Source: Zizania palustris (lineage: Eukaryota; Streptophyta; Magnoliopsida; Poales; Poaceae). Taken from it: DNA of 64,000 nucleotides. This document shows, piece after piece, positions 20,691 through 32,655 of this stretch. Under the pieces are notes generated by a model. It was not told where the DNA came from. It saw only the letters and a program-made list of their open reading frames with translations, and did no database searches. The position numbers and the translations under genes are program-made. Positions within the stretch are counted from its first letter, which is position 1. Each line of letters opens with the position of its first letter. Location: contig JAAALK010000079.1 in assembly GCA_019279435.1 (NCBI GenBank), forward strand, positions 105,939,198 to 106,003,197, written 5' to 3'.

Positions 20691-21590
20691 TTCAGAGCTA
20701 ATACACGGGCTCCACTATTTTAGGAATTTTTTCTAAATTTTTAGGACTTTTGCAACTAGCATAGAAATTACAAATAAATTTAATTATTTTAATTGAAAAA
20801 TGAATTTCAATTCTAGTTGGGCTGCCTCCCTCCAATCTCTCTTCATAGCCGAACCATCTCGCTCACCCTCACTGCTAGCCAGGCACCGCCTATCGGCGCT
20901 GTGTCTCGCCCATGCGTGTGCCCCGACTTCTCTGTCGTGTGGATCCTGCCTGCTAGCCTCACAAGCTCGCCGCCCTCTCTGACCTATGGACCGCGCTTGT
21001 TAGCTCCGTCAACCCCAACTTGGATTGTCACCGAAATTCCCCGCCGCCACTGCAATCCCTAAAATCTAGTGCCTCTGTCCATGATCTCTAGTCTATTGCC
21101 CCTATAAAAAGTCTGCCTCCACCCTAGACCTGGTTCCTCCCCTCCGCCCCTCCAATTGTAGACTGAGTTGCCGGCGAGCTCAATATTCACCACTGTATAT
21201 GTTTCTTCTTCGACCACCGTTTGTCGCCACCAGCTAACTCCTCCACCCCCACCGCAAACTCCAAAAGGTCCGCTGTCCCTCGCCCATCCTCGGCATCAAG
21301 TCCTCTCGCTATCCCCATCGCCGAAACTCATCAGAGTCATTGACCTGAGGAGTTTTCTCCGCCACTGCTCACTGCCAGCTGCCGTTCGTCGTCGCCGGTG
21401 ACCATCTCAGGTACCAGAGTGATCCTTGCCTTATTTTGGTCCTATTTCTGCATCCCGCTTGCCTCGTTGTCTCTCACCATCACCAGTAGCGCCACTTCCA
21501 TGCTCAGTCATTGCCAATAGTACTCGCGCGTGCCAGATCATTTCCTAGCCATCCATTGTAGATCATGCAGTCCTGATTAAATCGGTGACG
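20690..21590. repeat. Unclassified LTR-like fragment
   Basis: The stretch begins AT-rich ('ctaaatttttaggacttttgcaac'), turns C/T-rich, and holds a plus-sense TATA box (CTATAAAAAG, 21102-21111) followed by a pyrimidine-rich leader. This resembles the centre of a Gypsy LTR. I see no terminal dinucleotides, primer site or coding frame with known motifs, so family and strand are uncertain. Both edges are abrupt joins to elements X and D. Confidence 0.35.
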
Positions 21591-21639
21591 TGGCTCATTC
21601 TGGTACGTCAATCATACCGGTTCGCTACATTTTAATCTG

Positions 21640-23554
21640 GACCATTCATTTGTTGGATGCGGGGAAGCACATCCGGATGACGTACTTTAAATCTTCACCA
21701 TGGGGAGATGTCAAGAGCACTCTGGCACCCGCCCTCTCTAGGCTGAGGGAGCAGGGCCTCATACTCAGCCATGTTGTTGGATGCGGCGAAGCACATGCAG
21801 ATGACGTACTTTAAATCTTCACCATGGGGAGATGTCAGGAGCACTCCGCCACCCGCCCTCTCTAGGCTGCGGGAGTCATAAAAATGGAGGGTCCAAAAGC
21901 TCTCGACGACGATCTCCGCTGGCAACTAGTACTCGGTCCATTTGGCAACGAAGTCAATGAGCGCTTGAGACTTGATGACAGTCCTCGTCTTGAAGTTGAT
22001 GGCGTATTCTCCTGACGGTGTCCCAATTTCTAAGGATGTCACCGAGTGGGAACTCGATGACCACCTCCATCAAGTGGGATTGGAAGTAGTGCTTGAGCTT
22101 TTGGACGGTGATGAGGATGATGTACAATAGCTTCTGCACCTAGTGATATTGAACCTTCGACGGCCCCAAGAATTTTGATATGAATTAGACCGGGCGTTGA
22201 ACCGGGTGGGCGATCCACTACTCCGGTCGCTCAACGACCAGGGCAGTCCTGACCACAAGCATGGTGGCGACGATGTAGAGGAGGAGGGACTCCTCCCGTG
22301 TCGGTGCAGCAAGTGTCGGTGGAGACGTCAGGAACTTCTTGAGGTCGACAAACGCACGGTCCGCTTCCTCAGTCTAGGTGAAGTCTTATTTCTTCAGCAG
22401 CTTGAAAAATGGCATCCGCCTCTCCCCGAGCTATGGAATAAACTGGCCCTAGGAAGTCATGTAGTCGGCCAGGCGCCGGACGTTCTTGACGTTGGCAGGC
22501 CTAGGCATGTTCAGGATTGCCGAAATGTTCTTCGGGTTGGCTTCAATTCCTAGGTTGCTAACGATGAAGCCGAGTAATTTTCCCATCAGGACTCCAAACA
22601 CACACTTCTCTGGATTGAGTTCCCAGCGAAACTTGTAGAGGTTATTCACCATCTCTTGGAGGTCTCCAACAAGGTCTTCAAGTTGTTTGGTCTTGATCAC
22701 CACATCATCAACATAAGCCTCCACATTGCGATCGATCTGCTCAGCTAGGCAATGCTGAATAGCCCATTTGTAAGTGGCTCCAGCATTCTTCAAACTGAAT
22801 GCCATGGAAGTGTAGTAGTAGGCACCGAATGGCGTGATAAAGGCAATATTCTTCTGGTCTTCTTCTTTTAGGCCAATCTGATGGTATCCTGAGTAACAAT
22901 CCAGGAAGCACAGGAGGGCATTACCGACAGTCGAATCGATGACTTGATCAATGCGCGGCAGCGGGAATGGATCCTTCAGACATCGCTTGTTGAGGTTGGT
23001 GTAGTCGACGCATATTCTTCATTTTCCACTCTTCTTCTACACAAGGACTGGGTTAGCAACCAATCTTTGTGTTGTGCCTCTTTGATGAAGCCGGCCTTCA
23101 GGAGGCAGGTAACTTCATCCTTGATGAGCTTCTTGCGGTCTTTAGTGAAACGACGCATCTTCTGCTTGACTGGTGGGGAAGCCGGATCGATGTGGAGTTC
23201 ATGCTCAATCAGCTCCGGGGTACGCCTGGCATGTCGGAGGGTTGCCAAGCAAAGATATCAGCGTTGGAGCGGAGGAAGATAACGAGCACACTTTCCTATT
23301 TAGGATCCAACACGACCCCGATCACAGATGTCTTGGAGGGGTCATCTTCTAATAGCTGAATACTTTTGTACTCAGTCAGTGATGGTGGCAGCACCGTTGG
23401 CAGCGGCGTTGAACTCGGGAGCTCGAGTCCGTCGGCTGATGGGGTCTTGGAGTCTTGGAGCATCTTCGTCATGCGGAAAGACATGTTCACGCACATATGA
23501 GGCCATCTTGTTCGCAAGCATGCGAGGTGGTGACGTCTCCCTTCACGGAGAAGG
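21640..23554 (-). pseudogene. Element D RT and RNase H
   Basis: Reading leftward, the segment before RT contains VKQKMRRFTKDRKKLIKDEV and LLKAGFI. RT holds FLDCYSGYHQI, NAGATYKWAIQ and AYVDDVVIKTK (catalytic DD kept), then NPEKCVFGVLMGKLLGFIVS. A connection region with several stops leads to the Tat-type RNase H (GGGVLLTSPHGEDLKYVI and ASNNMAEYEALL). A 124-bp tandem duplication (21650-21773 and 21774-21897) repeats the RNase H region. No single frame is open over more than about 120 codons. Confidence 0.82.
21650..21897. repeat. 124-bp tandem duplication in D RNase H
   Basis: 'ttgttggatgcgg...cttcaccatggggagatgtc' at 21650 recurs at 21774 with few substitutions. It duplicates codons around SPHGEDLKYVICMCF and would itself disrupt the RNase H fold. 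Confidence 0.88.
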
Positions 23555-23559
23555 CCCCA

Positions 23560-26366
23560 TGAGGAACATAGTGAGGTTTGTCACTATGATTCAAGGTAAT
23601 GATAAGTGATTGATAGGGTGATGTCTTGAGTTTGTGTCTGGGTGTTTTGGATATGGTGGGTGTGTCTGTGTTTGTCTCGTGTGTGCAGGCTTGAGTTACT
23701 CGTCAACTGTCGATGGCACGGAATCAGGGTTAGACGGGGATTCTAATGTCAGATGGTCGAGGGTGTCAGTAGAAGTCGAGAGTGGACTCAGATGTTCGCA
23801 TGGAGGTCGAACAGGACGTGAGTTCAAGGTTGATCAAGATGAAGCATCGATCGAGTCAGCAAAAGGGAAGCCAGTTCAAGTGACAAGGCGGCTCGAGTGA
23901 TCGAGAGCAGGAGAGATTTGCTGGCGGTCGAGTTCACGGACTGACGACGGTCGTCGACGATTAGGGGAGGCTTTGTCGGTTTTTGCTGAAAACCGTCGAA
24001 TCATTAAATGTTTTTAAATACAATAAACAGGAGTTTAGTTTTAATTTGAGTATTTCAGTTTAAGTAGTGTAATCTTTTGGTATATTTTTAGAATGGGTTT
24101 ATTCTGAAAATATATTGAAAGTTGAGAGTCTTTGTCATTTTTTCTTTTAAGTCAAACAGGGTAATTTTTAGAATTTTCAATTCTGAAATTATCCAAGGGG
24201 TAACTTGTAAAATTGGCTTCTAGAAGCTGCCTACTTAAGATATCTTATCCCCTAAGTGTGGATGCAACTTTGGGACAGATATTTGATTCACAAATTGAGA
24301 AAAAAAAACACTTTCGGGTTGAAACTGGATGCGCTACAGGGCAGTGAACGAATTTTCTGGATCGGCTACAGGTGTTTCAGCAATACTGTATTGGGTAATG
24401 TATTCTGTTCTTCAGTGATAGATGATATGTGTTCTTTCTCTGTTTTGTTGTGTGATTTCCTGAAGATTCTTATCGTCTATGGTTGAGTGATCATCTTGGA
24501 AACTTTAGTCTCTATGCTGTGTATTTTTGATCCATGAATACATACTTTTCATCGTAAAACTACTACGTTTTCGGTTCTGGTTTGGTTCTGCAAAAATTCT
24601 GAAGTATTCTAGCTTTGTTCTTCAACAAATACACTGTTGTGTTCGTTTACTGTGATTGCTGCCAGGTACAAAACAGCTGTGATAAAAAGTAAGTAGAAGT
24701 CTTCAATCTACATCCAGGTTTCTCAGAATTGTTTACTGATTTTGTTAAGAAGTTTTGTGAGTAGAAAGTTTTCTCAGCTTGTATTTTGTTCTAATGATTC
24801 TGATCATCTTGAGATGCATGTGTGCTTGTCTGAATCAGTGTTTCTGATTTTTCTAGAGATGTGTAGTTGTGTATCCAAGGATCTAAGTATCTCTATGATT
24901 CAGGTTAGAGTTGGTAAGTTGATTATGTGTTTTACTGATTGAAGACAGAACTGAATTAGTGTGTCTGTTCTCAACAGCATTTGAATTCTATTTTCAATTA
25001 ATGTTTCTTTGTCTACTCATCTAAACCTATTCCTTAGTTGCTGAAACAATTCTGTCAAGGTTTAGTGATTTTATTTGGCTTCCTGAAACTTTGTGCTAAA
25101 TAAGTTGATAAATGTGTTTAGCTCTGAACATCTCTGTTTGTCAGGTTGATGAACTGAAACAGTGATTGAGTAGTTTCAGAAGTTTGGTCTTATGTCAATC
25201 TCTACATCTATTTTCTGTTTTCACAAGTGACGTCCTGCAAATCAACTCAGGCCAGATTATGTTTATTTGACATCTTATACTGTTTCAGTGGTGATTTTCT
25301 CAGGATTACTAATGAATAGTTTTCTGAAAAATTGAGTGGCATTGTTCTGTCATCTCTGAAATCTATAGTTGTTTTCAGAATATCATTCAACTTTGTTGTC
25401 TAATTCAGTTTTAGTAATTAGTTTCAAACTGAAATCTGTGTGTAATCAAACTTTCACTTATGTGCTGAAGTAATCTGATAATACTGTTTAAAGGTCAGAT
25501 TGTATTCTGTTGAATGTCTAGATCATATTTCTTGCATTGGTATGAAACTAAAGTACTGTTTAGTTGTCTGGTTGAATTGAACTGTTTTCAGAACTGTTAT
25601 CTGAATTGAAGCAGCTTTTGAAAATACTAAACCGAACCTGTTTCATTCTCTGAAAATACTTTTCAGTGTGAACTCTAGCTGTAACTGAAAGTACTATTCT
25701 GTGTCCTGAATTTTACAAAGTATTGTGATTACAAATTGAATTCCAAGTATATCTAATGGAAGTTGAGGTGGAAACATGAATATGTAATCTGTTTTGAAAT
25801 AGGGATCACTATTCTTGATCAAGGCTTTGTGTGAATTTTTGTGATTTCAGCTAGATTTCAGTTGTGTCAATCTAATACATCTTTTGATACTTGGTCTGAA
25901 TGGTTGTGTGATTTTTAAATCAACATCATGAAAATTTGAAGTAACATAAGACTAAAATCAGAACTCTGAAATTTTTGAATATGTTTTTGGTACTATTCAT
26001 AGTCTAGAATTTTTCAGAAGTGTGTGATTTCAAAAAAAAATGTCTAGGAACTTTCTATTCTGTGATTAGTGTTTTTGAGCTATCTCAGAGTTTCAGTCAT
26101 CGATATACCTCTGTCATTCATTCAGTCATCGATCTACACATTGTAGTTCGACATATCAATTGTCAACAGAGGGACTCGACATTCCAAACTCCGAATGAGA
26201 CTGAAATCTAAATTTGAAAAGAGTGTGTGCTGTGATTTATTTTGCTTTGGTTTAGATCTGAATTGAATTCTTAGAGGTGCGTTGGGTCATCTGAACAGGT
26301 CATCACATTCGCAAGAAAGTGTCGAGGCGCCTATTCACCCCCTCTAGTCGCCATTCCGATCCCACA
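23560..26366 (+). repeat. Solo LTR-like insertion in D protease
   Basis: A 2.8-kb block begins TGAGGAACATAG and ends GATCCCACA. It interrupts the D coding region between LVLKIPGP (right side) and the continuation GAFSVKGDV (left side). The flanks carry cccca at 23555-23559 and 26368-26372, with one extra C at 26367, a likely 5-bp TSD. The ending 'cgcctattcaccccctctagtcgcc' and the GTCGGTTTTTGCTGAAAACCG motif (23968-23988) ally it with the LTR at 3106-4786. It has a long AT-rich downstream half with no convincing ORF. Confidence 0.7.
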
Positions 26367-26870
26367 CCCCCACCTGGCCCCGGGATCTTGAGCACCAAGT
26401 AGGTGTAGTGGGGAACCACCATGAACTTGGCGAGCGAAGGTCTTCTGAGGATGACATGATACGCGGTCTCGAAATCCACCACATAAAACTTCACGTGTTT
26501 GGTCTGGTAGTTGTCCTGAACACCGAACATCACCGACAGGGTGACTGTGCCGAGGGGAAGGGATGCCTTTCCTGGGACAATCCCGTAGAAGGGAGTGTCA
26601 GTCTTCTGAGCGCCGAGTTGTCTATGCCGAGAGCCCCCAGCATCCCCTTGAACAGGACATTGAGGCCGCTTCCTCCATTAAATCAGCACCCTCTTCAGGC
26701 GGACCTTCAGGATGACAGGGTCGATGTTGAGCAGGAAGCACCTGGGCTTGGGGACATCCCTCCATTGGTCCCGACGGTCGAATGTGATTGAAACCTCGGA
26801 CCACCGGAGGCACTCCGGCACCTCGGTGCTGATATTGTTGATGCGACGGGTCTCATCTTCTATTGACACT
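26303..26870 (-). pseudogene. Element D protease region
   Basis: The minus strand encodes a Tat-type aspartic protease: ITFDRRDQW and DPVILKVRLKRVLI, leading into the position where the catalytic D-G-G should be. There a frameshift/stop (near 26680) and loss of the Asp codon occur. Beyond it are FYVVDFETAYHVILRRPSLAKFM and PHYTYLVLKIPGP, the conserved C-terminal half. The reading frame is then cut by the solo LTR at 26366. Confidence 0.75.
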
Positions 26871-26899
26871 TCATCTCGGAGGCCACCGTGCCTCCGAAT

Positions 26900-28200
26900 A
26901 TCATGGAGACCGTTCGGGCGGGATCCTGGAAGTCATTCCTCCCAGGAGGGGCGTCCTCTTTGACTTTGATATCTTTGGGTCTTCTTTCGTCGGTGTCCCG
27001 ACGATGCTTGTCGGGTCGGTGAGACACTTCAGCTTATCTCACCATCTGTTTCTATAGTTGAAAGCAGTTCCGAATAGTGTGATTGCCGTTAGGGTGAAGG
27101 ATGCAATGCTTATCCAGTAGATCCCTCAAGGCCACATCATTTCGGCCTCACGACCGAGTGCCGTGATTGGCGATCATAATATCCTTCTCCTTCCTCTTCT
27201 TGTCCGGAAGGCGAGGCCGACCATGGTCGGTGCGATCCTTGAAGGTGGTGATCGGCAGACCATGGGTGACCGGTGGGCCACGGGAGACTGGAGATACCCT
27301 TCCTTCTCCTTTTGATCTTCATTGTTGTCGTGCGGCTTTGGGAGCATCTGTTCCCGCTCGGCGTCTTCGGCGCTGGTGAACTTTTCGGAAATAGTGATCA
27401 TGTGGCCAGGATTAGCCGGCACATACATGATAAGGTGGCAAAATATCTCAGATGGCTTCCTCAAGCCATCCTGGAATGCAGAAATCACGTTGGCGTCGGT
27501 GATGGTGGTGACAACGTGATGCTTCTCGGAGAATCAGTGAATATACTCCCACAGGGACTCTCCTTCTCTCTGGTGAACTTGGCATAGATCATGTCGGGAA
27601 GTGGGTCCTTTGCCATGTCCCCCGGTAGTTGGCGATGAAGAGGTCGCATAGGTCATCCCATGAGTTGATGGAGCCTTCAGGGAGTGAGACCAGCTAGTTG
27701 ACAGCCGAAGCGAACAACATGATTGGGAGGTAGTTGACCATGACGTCTAGATCTTCTCCTACTGCACGGATGACGGTGTAGTATAGTCATAGCCATTGAG
27801 ACGAGTCAGTTTACTGTCATATGGAGTGTTTCTAGTCTGCCAAAAGTGGCGTGGCCACTTGACATGTCGTAGTCGTACGGAGAAGGCTAGGAACCCATCA
27901 TGGCGAAGGTCGTGGTAGTCGGCGTGGCCCTTCATTTGGGACCTGAGTTGTCCGGTGAAGCAGTTGTCACCAATGGCGCAGGCAAAACCTTGCCCACAAT
28001 GAAGTAGTGGTAGGAACCAGTTGGTTCATGCAGTCTCCTGACGAAAGTTAATCTTCCAAAACCCAAGATGAGCCCTAGGGCACCTTGGTGTTGGACTTGC
28101 ATATGATGGCCATCGATCCGATCAGCGGGCCACAAAACTCAACCCTACCTAGCGCGTCAGTTGTCGTTGTGTGGGAATGGCAAGCCTACCGGTGGTACCC
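26900..28200 (-). pseudogene. Element D gag
   Basis: Degraded gag of Tat type. The clearest block is ISAFQDGLRKPSEIF (27488 leftward), corresponding to the 'F-x-x-GL' segment of plant retrotransposon gag, then an acidic/basic linker ending TRRGRRRIL. The upstream part is spread over several short frames. No intact zinc knuckle could be found. Confidence 0.55.
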
Positions 28201-28842
28201 ATAGTATGATTGTTGTCGGTAGAGGGGAGGAATCGCGTCTATGGATTCGATGGTTACCCAACCGAATGGGGTAAGATATGGGTAAAGACAACAAGGACAC
28301 AAACACGAGGGAGTTTTAGATAGGGTTCAGGCCTTTCGGAGGATAATACCCTACTCCTGTCTGTGTATGATGAATGGGGGTGTTTGTACGAATCGATCTC
28401 TCAATGTTGTCTCAGTATTATGTTGTGTAGGTAGTGTGCTAGGATGTAATCCCAACGTGCCCTTCTCGGGGCCTCCCCTAATCCTTTTATTTGAGAAGGA
28501 CTGGGAGTTACAAGAATAATTATGATATTGATAGCCAGCGGAAATAGCCACATAACTACCAGCATAACTACCTCTAAATAGCGCTAATGACTACCATAGA
28601 GATGTCAATATAAGGGTAACTGTCGGCGTTGATTAGAGATAACCGTTGGGCGGATGGCCCGAGGCCGACCGTTGGCGTATCACCACTCGGTGCATCGCTC
28701 CAGAGTAGGATGCCTAGCGGTCAAGAAGTCTTCATGGGCTGGGCTGGCCATCGGTTAGCGTCCGAGTGAAAGCACTCGGTGGGGTACCCTGGAATCATAT
28801 TCCCGACAGTGGCAAAGACGCTAGCTTTAGTACTAGGGTCCC

Positions 28843-28860
28843 CCACGGATGGCGCCAACT
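28843..28860 (-). other. Primer binding site of D (tRNA-Asp-like)
   Basis: Minus strand TGGCGCCATCCGTGGGGG, 2 nt from the LTR start at 28863. Confidence 0.7.
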
Positions 28861-28862
28861 TT

Positions 28863-29614
28863 TGTAGAAATTGCATTAACTACAAGAGATTTATGTAATG
28901 GTGATAACCTCTAAGGAGGTATTGTAAAAGAGTATTAACCTCGAGGGGTTCATGTATGGGACATGGATTTATACTAGTTCAGGCCTCCTTGAGGGATAAT
29001 AGCCTTACATCCAATTCATAGTGATTTCTCTATTCTGTAACTTTTGTATTCATTACAATGGAGGTGCCCCACTTTTATAGGAAAATATAACAGGAAAAGT
29101 CTATTTTACCCTCTACTTATAATCGTCATACATGACTCTATTTGTGGGACTTCGTAGGGACAAAACAGTTACTATGATACAGATACATGTGCAAATACCA
29201 TAGGCGAAGGCCCCTGGTTTGGGTCTTTACACCGGAGTGACTTTGAGATATTTAGAACCTTTACGTGAGTATGGGCCGGAGGCTGATTGCTGGAGAGGCC
29301 TTCATCATGGATAGAAGCAAGAATGGCTTTGCACAGTCACACAGTACGAAGCTTGGAGTGGCCCGAAGGGGGCCTCGGAGGAGTCCTCGGAGTGGGCCTC
29401 AGAGGGGGCCTCGGAGGGGTCCTCGGAGGGGGCCTTCGCACTTATCTTCTGGCCTTGAGATCTCTTGTAGTAGTCTTCAAATTCTTGCTATACTTAGGAT
29501 GAAGAGGTCTTGGGTTTACTCGTTGGCTTCGTCATTCTAGAAGTCTTCGGTCCATGAAGCCTTCGATGATACTGTTATTTGGCTCTTGTTAGGGTAAAGT
29601 TATTTCCCCCAACA
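28863..29614 (-). repeat. 5' LTR of element D
   Basis: 752 bp, TTTTGTAGAAATTG (tip TG mutated to TT) ... TTTCCCCCAACA on the plus strand. A minus-sense TATA box (CTATAAAAGT) is at 29080-29071. A G-rich minisatellite at about 29358-29432 ('ggcctcggagggggtcctcgg') parallels the one in the B LTR and creates a spurious RRGPRRGP-repeat ORF. Confidence 0.75.
29358..29432. repeat. GGCCTCGGAGG(G) minisatellite in D LTR
   Basis: Five or six direct units of about 13 bp within the LTR. Its position corresponds to the CCGAAC minisatellite of the B LTR. Confidence 0.8.
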
Positions 29615-30979
29615 GAAAGCAAGTGAATCATTCATTCATAAAACTTTATAACATAGACTAAATTTGAAATTCCCTTTTAAGTTATGCATACAAATGATAG
29701 AAGATAAATAAATAATATGCACCATTTAATATTCATATCATGTGGGGAAATTCAAGCTATGTCGAGCAAGTAAGATAGGAAATTAAAAAGTAGTATAAGT
29801 GAGTAAAACATTTATCTTTTGATGATTATACCAATTTGAAAGTGTAGTACACCTTCAAAAAGTACATGTTTCCTTTACGAGACTTTAAACAAGAAAAACT
29901 TACAAAAAATAGGTAATCATGAAACATAAGGTAAACTCCCCCTAAATATGTGCATCAAAGTATTGTAATTACTTGAAAAATACATGCACTTATGCGCTGG
30001 ATATAAGAGGAGTACTATATCCTACATTTTGGTAAATGGCATAGAAAAGATTTATAAGAACATATGTGTGCCAAAAAGTAATACATATAACTAATAAGAA
30101 CATGTAGATTACCAAAAGATATAATAAAGACATGGTAATCTACCATATGAGAGATTCGAGGTAAAGCATAAATAAAGATATAAGATATCACATGAAAAAA
30201 TATTTATGATACTAGTTGTACATAAATATTCTTATGCAATCCTAGACATTTTGATCTAGATGAAACATATGGATGAATCAAAATCTAGTTACCTTTAAGT
30301 GGAGGATTCTGAATTTATATGAACTGACCACTCCACTTAACTTGAGATTGATTCTTCACTATTAGTTTCTATTACTTGTCATTCATTTGCATCTTCATAT
30401 GTGGACCAAGTGTGAGAATCCCATCTTGATTATTGTTTAATACTAATTTGATTTAAATCATATTTATATGGTATTTCCGTTTCTTATTAAGATCGTATTG
30501 TATGACAGTTATCCATCTTTAGATCCTCAAGATATTTTTTCATCAATCCCTTTCTAATAAGTCTTCATGAATATTATTGGATGAAAGGTTTCTCTTGAAC
30601 ACTTTGATGAACTTTCAGTGTTGCACTTGTGATGGTGGTTTAACTTTAACTTCTTCAATATCACAAAGAATATTGGTGAAGTCTTCTTAGTCTTGAGATT
30701 CTTTGATTTAAAGTTAGAAACTTTAAAACGCTCTTCCATCACTAAGCATTTACATATAAAATATCTTGCACCTTTTGAGGGCAATAGTTTCACTTTATTC
30801 AACATATAGTGTTTTTATTATCTCTATCAACACATAATTGTTCATTATCAAAGAATTACTTGATAGAAACATGTGCACTAAAAGAGCATGACCACAGATA
30901 TATAATGATGTATGAAAATAACACATAATTTCCATGTCATGATGTATTTCAAGCATTATGCACAATTAAACATATGTTA
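29615..30979 (-). mobile_element. AT-rich remnant, possibly Copia/SIRE 3' end
   Basis: AT-rich DNA without a convincing gene. On the minus strand, GATGCACATATTTAGGGGGAG (around 29956-29936) resembles the pol-end/polypurine tract of SIRE-type Copia elements. The region to its right would then be internal sequence. A lysine-rich open frame at 30805-30554 has no motif I recognise. It is cut at 30980 by the sequence gap. Confidence 0.35.
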
Positions 30980-31079
30980 NNNNNNNNNNNNNNNNNNNNN
31001 NNNNNNNNNNNNNNNNNNNNNNNNNNNNNNNNNNNNNNNNNNNNNNNNNNNNNNNNNNNNNNNNNNNNNNNNNNNNNNN
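30980..31079. other. Assembly gap (100 N)
   Basis: Exactly 100 N, the conventional length for a scaffold gap of unknown size. The sequence on its right lies inside a chromovirus LTR, so a repeat collapse is the likely cause. Confidence 0.98.
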
Positions 31080-32655
31080 GACTTAATAACTTAATTTCAC
31101 CATTTTTACTGCATTAAAAACAATAAGGTTGTTTTATACCTTTTACTTCACCTCTAAAAAAGGGAAAATAAAAACCCCTTAGAAAAACAATACTTATATC
31201 AATTCTAGAAACCCCTTTAAAACTTAATCTTAAATATTTAAGTAATGATCCCATAGAATTTAAGACTCTCTATCCTTCACTTAATCCAACAAAACATGTA
31301 TGCTTGTATGATTGGTTTTTGGATTGTTTATTGAATGTTGTGTTTACTTTTTCGTATCGAGAAGACTACGAGTTCGTCGAGGAGCCGAAGTTTTACCCCG
31401 AGGTTCCACCTTCACCATTTGCTGAGCAAGGCTAGTCACAACCCCCATTTTGATCATCATTGAGCCCATGTTTTAATAAATTATCGCTATAACTCATAGG
31501 ATAATATTGCATTAGTCAATATCAAGCCCTACACTATATTTATTAGATCCCCGTCCTTGAGTGCAAACCCAAGCCATGCTTATTGAGCCTACACTCCTTG
31601 TCACTCTACAAATATTATATTAGCTAGTGTCCAATGTACCGACACAACTGCTATAGGGTAAAAGAACGAGTCGTAGAAAGATGGATTCTGCTATATGTAT
31701 TTCCCTGTTATTCTCGTCTCTGGACTCCGTTGGAGTTGGCTATGTTATAAGTATGGTGGGTTCCGGGTGCAAGCTAGGACATTGGTTGGTCGCACCCGGG
31801 GCACTATAAGGACCGGTCTGCGGGATCTGTTGCAAAGCACTTCCGTACTAACCACAAGTCTAATGGGTAAGTCCTAACTGAAAGTATGGAACAATCCGAC
31901 TCGATGCACCATAGTGGAGGGGGCAAGGGGCAACCTGCGAGTGACTTGTACCGACGTGGCTCAAGGGGGGGTATGGTGTTGGCTCGACACGTCGGGGCAC
32001 CATATGAAACCCATAAGAGGGTGCTGTCAGGTCGAGGCGGACCATATGGAAGGTTTTGGCACGAGTTCCCGTGGTATGGTCATCTCGTTACACTTTGGTG
32101 TAAGTGATGAGTGCGTGCCTTGTGGGTACAGTGGTACACCTCTGATCAGAGTTTTAAATATTTTCGAAAAGCCGAGCCCACGGTCAAGGGCAGGTTGTGT
32201 GACTTCTCGCAGTTAGTTTACTATTGTTTGAATGGTTGAGTTATTCATGGCATGTAGGACTGTTGAGCGAGGGTGGGCTGACTGTACCCCTCGAGTTAGA
32301 AGATGATGATGCATACTCATGTTTACATTTCTGTAATAATAACTTGATCTCATTTAAATGCTTTACAATTATGCTTTTCCGCAAAATTAGCCACTCTCTC
32401 CCTTGTTATTACTCTGCATTATATTTGCATCCGGTGGCTTGCTGAGTACGTTTGTACTCACCCCCGTTGACTTACACCACCAGAGCCCATCTACTACGAG
32501 GAGGATGAAGGTCTGGAGTAGCGACCCGGTCAAGGTGAGACTGGAAGGAGGCGTTTATCTAGGACCTTTGTTTTATTAGTTTCTCTTCACCTTTATTCAC
32601 TTTTGTACTAATACGGTCTACGAACCGTGAATGATTGATCGTATTGTACGTGGTC
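31080..32655 (+). repeat. Chromovirus LTR fragment right of gap
   Basis: It matches the second half of the LTR at 40096-42993, starting inside the AT-rich part and ending 'gtattgtacgtggtcg', about 80 bp short of the LTR end. There it joins the middle of another LTR copy with a few bases of shared sequence. Its first about 440 bp are the reverse complement of 43886-44240. No genes. Confidence 0.85.

Larger units (their letters stand above)
21600..29614 (-). mobile_element. Element D: old Tat-lineage element, 3' truncated
   Basis: In minus sense: 5' LTR (29614-28863), primer site (28860-28843), gag (about 28200-26900), protease (about 26870-26303), a 2.8-kb insertion (26366-23560), RT (about 23520-22449) and RNase H (about 22300-21640). 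It ends at about 21600 without integrase or 3' LTR. Motifs are Tat-like (FLDCYSGYHQI, AYVDDVVIKTKQ, ASNNMAEYEALL), but stops and frameshifts are frequent, so it is much older than F. Confidence 0.82.

Noticed and set aside
29265..29540. ORF with RRGPRRGPR repeats
   Set aside because: A product of the G-rich minisatellite in the D LTR, on the strand opposite to the element.
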